DNA from: JANQPA01 sp964628385
Lineage (GTDB): Bacteria; Bacteroidota; Bacteroidia; Chitinophagales; Saprospiraceae
Assembly: GCA_964628385.1 (NCBI GenBank)
Contig: CAZVOD010000057.1
Span: 1 to 28,353, forward strand
Length of the DNA: 28,353 bases
Reading direction: 5' to 3'
Positions 24,989 through 28,353 of this stretch are shown piece after piece; position 1 is the stretch's first letter, and the number at the start of each line of letters is the position of its first letter. The position numbers and the translations under genes are program-made. The notes below the pieces were generated by a model. That model had not been told where the DNA came from. It worked only from the letters and a program-made list of their open reading frames with translations, and made no database searches.

Positions 24989-25588
24989 ATGGCAGAGTTC
25001 TGGAACTACATTAAAGACCTGTTTAACAAGTCAGAAGAAAGCTCTCCTTCGAATCCCGTCATTCATGAGATGATCAAGCGAAGTGAGGAGGAAAAAGCAG
25101 ATTATGAGCAGTGGAAGGAGACCCTAGTACCGCGCTGCCTTCAGGATTGGCTGTACGATCAATACACCATTTTCAGGGTTGCACCAGATGATATTAATGA
25201 AGCTATTGATTTTCTGGATACACCTTCTAGCAAAGGATTTGTTATTTATTTTTTCAAAACTCAATATAGCCTCAGGGATGTAACCCACTATTTTGACCTA
25301 TTGAAAGAAAAAGTCCTTCGACTCGATTACCGCACCCAGATTTCTGATCTTCGCACTTACAGTCAAAATAATTGGGTAGAAACAGTGCAGCGACATTACC
25401 TCAAGCCAAGGCCCTTTGTGAAAGAGGCCGGTAAGTTCAGGCAACTTTACGGTAATGTTATGATAGAAATGGAATTGCGCAATGAAAAAGCGTACCTTTT
25501 AAAATTCCGCGCTACCACTTACAAAGACCATCAGTTTCAGGAAGCCGCTGATTTTAAGTCGCTACTAATGAAAGTGGCAGAGGCCTAA
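24989..25588 (+). CDS. Unknown soluble protein, 199 aa
   Basis: No signal peptide or membrane segment. The N-terminus is helix-prone (MAEFWNYIKDLFNKSEE, IHEMIKRSEEEKADYEQWKE). The middle has DTPSSKGFVIYFFKTQYSLRD and HYFDLLKEKVLRLDYRTQI. The C-terminal half alternates strands and charged turns (QLYGNVMIEMELRNEKAYLL). I do not recognise the family; the even codon use and coherent secondary-structure pattern argue that it is a real gene. It is convergent with the lactonase-like frame, with only 6 bases between the stop codons. Confidence 0.75.
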   Translation: MAEFWNYIKDLFNKSEESSPSNPVIHEMIKRSEEEKADYEQWKETLVPRCLQDWLYDQYTIFRVAPDDINEAIDFLDTPSSKGFVIYFFKTQYSLRDVTHYFDLLKEKVLRLDYRTQISDLRTYSQNNWVETVQRHYLKPRPFVKEAGKFRQLYGNVMIEMELRNEKAYLLKFRATTYKDHQFQEAADFKSLLMKVAEA

Positions 25589-25594
25589 GGGGAA

Positions 25595-26020
25595 TCAGCC
25601 AGCAGGTATCCCTTTCATCTTTTCCAGCCGCTCTTTGGCTTCCCATTCATGAGAAGGTAGAAACACCAGCTTTCTGGTTGGAGCGAATTTTTTAATGCTG
25701 CGATAGGTCTTTTTGGCCAGACGCTTACTAACATGGCTTTCTGCCAACTGATTATTGAGCAGTTGCCTTTGATAATAAACAATAGCACCGGCAGCAAGAA
25801 AATACTCCTCATCATTGACGTTGACGTTCTCTCCGGTATCGACCAAAGAGTTGCTGTCGGGATGTTCTATCACCCACACCCATATGGGTAACCAATCTGT
25901 AAAGTAAGGATCAGTTAAAAACAAAAGAGCTCCGGGAATGGGCAGTGTGTTATTCCTGAACCTCTTTTTTACAGACACGCTCGTATGTTTGTAAGTGAAA
26001 TATCTTTCCCTGAATTGCAT
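25595..26020 (-). CDS. Internally deleted MBL-fold lactonase-like protein, 141 aa
   Basis: Residues 29-64 read like the opening of metallo-beta-lactamase-fold N-acyl-homoserine-lactonase relatives: a FLTDPYFTDWLPIWVWVIEH strand region and then NSLVDTGE. Residues 118-131 (LVFLPSHEWEAKERL) resemble the C-terminal LPSHD.E strand-turn of the same family. The part between, which should contain the HxHxDH zinc-binding motif and about a hundred more residues, is missing, yet the frame is open throughout. Only His53, His96 and His124 remain, and none is in a metal motif. The protein should therefore be unable to bind the two zinc ions and is probably inactive or a pseudogene caused by an in-frame deletion between about residues 90 and 105. 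Otherwise it might be a small protein of unrelated function. Confidence 0.55.
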   Translation of the reverse strand: MQFRERYFTYKHTSVSVKKRFRNNTLPIPGALLFLTDPYFTDWLPIWVWVIEHPDSNSLVDTGENVNVNDEEYFLAAGAIVYYQRQLLNNQLAESHVSKRLAKKTYRSIKKFAPTRKLVFLPSHEWEAKERLEKMKGIPAG

Positions 26021-26100
26021 TTGTCAAACATTGCGAATATCCTTCTGTTATTAATGCTATTAGTAGCGTGTCTTTAGACTTAAATTCAACTTCCTACAGC

Positions 26101-26769
26101 ATGAGTAAACAGAAAATCTTCAATTTCCTGACAGATTTGGAGGCCAACAACTCTAAAGAATGGATGGATGCTAACCGAGCTCGTTATGAAGAAGCCAAGG
26201 ATATTTGGTGCGATGAGATTCAGCTTTATCTAGATCGGCTGGCACCCTACAACCCTGATTTTGAGCTGCTTCGCCCCAGAGATACCATTATGAGAATTAA
26301 TAACAATCTGGTTTACAAACCTAATCAACCAGTTTATAAAGATTCTTTTGGCTTTGATCCCAAGAAGGGAAGAATGCAAAGTAGCTTTTATTTACACATT
26401 AGCCCTAATGGCTCCTTTTTGGCCGGCGGCCTGTATCATCCACCTACACCAGTGCTTAAAGCAGTGAGAGCAGCTATCGATTACAACGGGGGAGAGCTGT
26501 GGGACATCATCTCCAGAGAAGAATTTATCGATTATTTCGGTGGGCTTTCACCCGACCCGAATGCTTTGAAAACTGCTCCCAAAGGATATGATCAGGAGCA
26601 TGCACACATTAAGCTATTGCGAAGAAAAAACTTTACTGTTTTCAGAGATGTGACAAAGGAAGAATTTTTATCAGAAGCCTTTGTGGATGAAGTGGAAAAA
26701 GCTTTTGTCCTGATGAAGCCCTTCAATGAATATCTGGATCAGGCCATCAGTGCCATAGCGGAGGAGTAA
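26101..26769 (+). CDS. DUF2461 family protein, 222 aa
   Basis: The sequence has the recognisable DUF2461 (TIGR02453) pattern: IFNFLTDLEANNSKEWMDAN at the start, then RPRDTIMRINNNLVYKPNQP, YKDSFGF, then SFYLHISPNGSFLAGGLYHP and a basic APKGYDQEHAHIKLLRRKNF. Members are widespread in bacteria and have no established activity. The ATG at 26101 is chosen because it places the conserved start a few residues in; an in-frame GTG at 26068 would add 11 unremarkable residues. No signal peptide. It is followed by a shared terminator. Confidence 0.88.
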   Translation: MSKQKIFNFLTDLEANNSKEWMDANRARYEEAKDIWCDEIQLYLDRLAPYNPDFELLRPRDTIMRINNNLVYKPNQPVYKDSFGFDPKKGRMQSSFYLHISPNGSFLAGGLYHPPTPVLKAVRAAIDYNGGELWDIISREEFIDYFGGLSPDPNALKTAPKGYDQEHAHIKLLRRKNFTVFRDVTKEEFLSEAFVDEVEKAFVLMKPFNEYLDQAISAIAEE

Positions 26770-26784
26770 AAGGCAGTAAACGGT

Positions 26785-26819
26785 CTTCATTAACCATCAA
26801 AGAATGATGGTTAATGAAG
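26785..26819. terminator. 15-bp perfect hairpin between convergent genes
   Basis: CTTCATTAACCATCA (26785-26799) pairs perfectly with TGATGGTTAATGAAG (26805-26819) around AAGAA. It lies between the convergent DUF2461 gene and the T9SS cargo gene. T-runs are weak on both sides, so it may be a modest bidirectional terminator. Confidence 0.6.
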
Positions 26820-26844
26820 CGATTTATAAAAGTATGAAGCCTAT

Positions 26845-27930
26845 TTATTTAACAATCAATACTTTTTGGGTAAGCTGCCCTCCGGCGGCATTTAACCTTA
26901 AGAAATACATCCCATCCACCAAACCTTCATCAGTGATATTCAGGGTATATGCTCCCGACGCTTGTTGTCCATTTAAAATAGTTTTCATTTTCCTCCCCTT
27001 TAAATCATAAACACTCAGGTCTATTACGGTACTTTGCGGTAGAAATAGCTCGATCCGGGCCTGCTCTTTCACAGGATTGGGAAACACCCGCCCCAGCTGG
27101 TAGCCCAGCGCCGAAAGGTCTACGGTCTTGGTACTTTCGTTGGTACCAGTCCAGGATACAGTGCCCGTCACTTCACCTTCATTAGCCTGTAGGTTAGAAG
27201 AAGAAACAGAAACAGAAAAACCATTTTTGGCAGTAAAGATAAAGTCAACACTTTCTGTGACCTCAGGAAAACCAGGTACCGTTTCCGAAATAAATTCTGT
27301 CGTTTGCTTAAGCCTTAGGCCTTCTCTACTGACGCCATCCGGAAAAATGATAGTGCCGTAAGCATCGATCTCTGAAACGATACTAGTTTCTAAAACTGTT
27401 GAGATTACCGGAATACCGCCAATAATAAAATCGTTGGTAAAAGTGCCTTCGTATTCCCAGGTAGTACCAAAGGTAGCCGGAAAATTATAGGCAGACTGGC
27501 CGGGATCAAATATGCCTATGGTTTCTCCCATCACATCTTCTACAATAGCGGTGGCGCCTAAACCGTAATTGATGAAAGCTTCGCTATCGATCGAAAAATA
27601 ATTAAAGGATTCAACGGAGCCTTCTATTTCTTCAAATGAAGACCTAACGGCTACCTGTGCATCCGGGAAGATATCCTCAAATGGGGAACCTGCCGCATCG
27701 ACAATAGTATTTTCGATGGCGATATCAGCGGATAGATTGCTAAAATCCCAAACATTGCCTGCGCCCGGCGCACCAAGATCAACAGTAACCTCAGTTGTGT
27801 CCGAAGAAGCAATAAAGGTATTGCCTACGGTGTAAAAGTTGGTAATATCCGACGAAGTGATACTGATTTGAGCATTTGCCTGGATCAAACAAGCTGATAT
27901 CAAGATCAGCAGCATGAAAAAGTTTTTCAT
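26845..27930 (-). CDS. T9SS-sorted secreted protein, 361 aa
   Basis: A signal peptide (MKNFFMLLILISACLIQANA) precedes Gln21; an ISAC lipobox-like string lies inside it, but the ANA/Q site and the C-terminal sorting domain favour ordinary cleavage. Residues about 21-275 are a beta-rich domain of unknown family with many Ser/Thr and strands such as GNVWDFSNLSADIAIENT, FNYFSIDSEAFINYGLG and GVSREGLRLKQTTEFI. Residues 279-361 form a type A T9SS sorting domain: LGRVFPNPVKEQARIELFLP, VYDLKGRKM, GMYFLRLNA and a final KVLIVK. The protein should cross the outer membrane through the type IX system and be released or attached to surface polysaccharide. The secretion apparatus itself is not in this window. 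Confidence 0.85.
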   Translation of the reverse strand: MKNFFMLLILISACLIQANAQISITSSDITNFYTVGNTFIASSDTTEVTVDLGAPGAGNVWDFSNLSADIAIENTIVDAAGSPFEDIFPDAQVAVRSSFEEIEGSVESFNYFSIDSEAFINYGLGATAIVEDVMGETIGIFDPGQSAYNFPATFGTTWEYEGTFTNDFIIGGIPVISTVLETSIVSEIDAYGTIIFPDGVSREGLRLKQTTEFISETVPGFPEVTESVDFIFTAKNGFSVSVSSSNLQANEGEVTGTVSWTGTNESTKTVDLSALGYQLGRVFPNPVKEQARIELFLPQSTVIDLSVYDLKGRKMKTILNGQQASGAYTLNITDEGLVDGMYFLRLNAAGGQLTQKVLIVK

Positions 27931-28104
27931 CTTTGTAACGTTTTTTTGGAGTGGTTAAATAAAATGATAGAATATGTAAAAATACAAAAAAGCTATAATC
28001 ACTTTTATAGGTGGGGCGATGGTGTCGACATCTGGTCTTATCTTTTAGAAAAAGAATTAGTTACTTAGTAGCTTATACTTGGTTGTATTATAAAATGTAA
28101 GATA

Positions 28105-28144
28105 ACCTGGTTCGATTGCCCTGTTAAGGGCAATCGAACCAGGT
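28105..28144. repeat. 18-bp perfect hairpin without T-run
   Basis: ACCTGGTTCGATTGCCCT (28105-28122) pairs perfectly with AGGGCAATCGAACCAGGT (28127-28144) around a four-base loop, GTTA. Plus-strand sequence after it is A-rich and the minus-strand side is mixed, so a standard rho-independent terminator is not supported. The GGTTCGA inside resembles a tRNA T-arm only by chance, since no cloverleaf surrounds it. Confidence 0.8.
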
Positions 28145-28176
28145 AAAAGAAAATTGTAGTTGTGTTCCAGCGCGCC

Positions 28177-28303
28177 CTTAGGCACGTTATGTGTACCACC
28201 TGACGGTACGCTTTTAATCACTCTATTAATCTATTTTCTACCCATATTCTGACCCTAAGGGTTAGCTCAATTATTATCATACATTTTATAACATAACGCT
28301 AAG
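28177..28303. repeat. Inverted arms with CTTAG..CGTTATGT motif
   Basis: CTTAG-GCA-CGTTATGT (28177-28192) faces ACATAACG-CTAAG (28291-28303), giving 13 paired bases with a three-base bulge around about 98 bases of gene-free DNA. A second perfect pair, CCCTTAGG (28175-28182) and CCTAAGGG (28254-28261), overlaps it. The left arm resembles the 3' part of integron attC sites of the Vibrio type (CCCTTAGG followed by GCGTTAT), but no full attC fold was found. Confidence 0.45.
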
Positions 28304-28353
28304 TACAGGACAAAAAAGTGAGTAATTGAGAGAATAGGTAAATTGGTGGTATC

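Larger units (their letters stand above)
27931..28353. other. Gene-free right end of window
   Basis: No convincing frame was seen on either strand in these 423 bases. They should contain the promoter of the T9SS cargo gene, although no exact TAnnTTTG was found. The stretch also contains an 18-bp perfect hairpin (28105-28144) and inverted arms at 28177-28303, both listed separately. It is AT-rich and may be the edge of an accessory region that continues beyond the window. Confidence 0.5.

Noticed and set aside
28105..28144. Possible tRNA T-arm (GGTTCGA) or rho-independent terminator
   Set aside because: No acceptor, D or anticodon stems surround it, and no T-run follows on either strand.

Overview
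The window looks like a piece of a Bacteroidota chromosome, most likely a Cytophagales-type, free-living bacterium. Two proteins end in a type IX secretion (T9SS) C-terminal sorting domain. There are several Bacteroidota-type lipoproteins, a carboxypeptidase-like regulatory-domain protein, a Bacteroidota-style ParE, and a TAnnTTTG promoter ahead of parE. No tRNA, rRNA, CRISPR array or complete IS element was seen.

Layout. 1-2110: two lipoprotein genes (a CxxC thioredoxin-like protein and a DUF4221-like propeller protein) separated and followed by short MITE-like repeats with related inverted ends, plus a 30-bp duplicate of the first gene's start. 2134-5801 (minus strand): a compact operon reading LD-carboxypeptidase, SRPBCC-like protein, L-Ala-D/L-Glu-type dipeptide epimerase, PLP-dependent aminotransferase-fold enzyme. 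This fits murein-peptide recycling. 6047-6577 (minus): a two-helix membrane protein. 6727-11169 (plus): parE then lon. 11531-12175 (plus): a small exported protein with a carboxypeptidase-like regulatory domain, closed by a bidirectional terminator. 12253-13646 (minus): a 7TM protein resembling the membrane half of Bacteroidota AraC-type regulators, translationally coupled by ATGA to a lipoprotein. 13807-17046 (minus): an exported tricorn-type protease. 17472-18770 (plus): a family I CoA-transferase / acetyl-CoA hydrolase, ending at an 18-bp perfect terminator shared with the convergent giant gene.

18833-24100 (minus) encodes a 1755-residue surface or secreted protein made of 30 cysteine-paired units of about 51 residues plus a T9SS domain. 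Upstream of it, 24374-24907 holds a decayed gene that starts with a caspase-like GHG fragment and continues through two frameshifts, both at A7 runs; one of the MITE-like ends abuts it. 24989-26769 holds a conserved-looking unknown protein, a metallo-beta-lactamase-fold lactonase relative that has lost its metal-binding core, and a DUF2461 protein. 26845-27930 (minus) is a second T9SS cargo protein. The last 420 bases carry no gene but hold an 18-bp perfect hairpin and inverted arms resembling cassette-boundary motifs.

Most genes are ordinary housekeeping or envelope functions. The least explained items are the 30-unit giant protein, the decayed caspase-like gene beside it, the core-deleted lactonase frame, the repeat family, and the coupled 7TM/lipoprotein pair. 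All functional assignments are from reading translated sequence by eye; no database search was possible.
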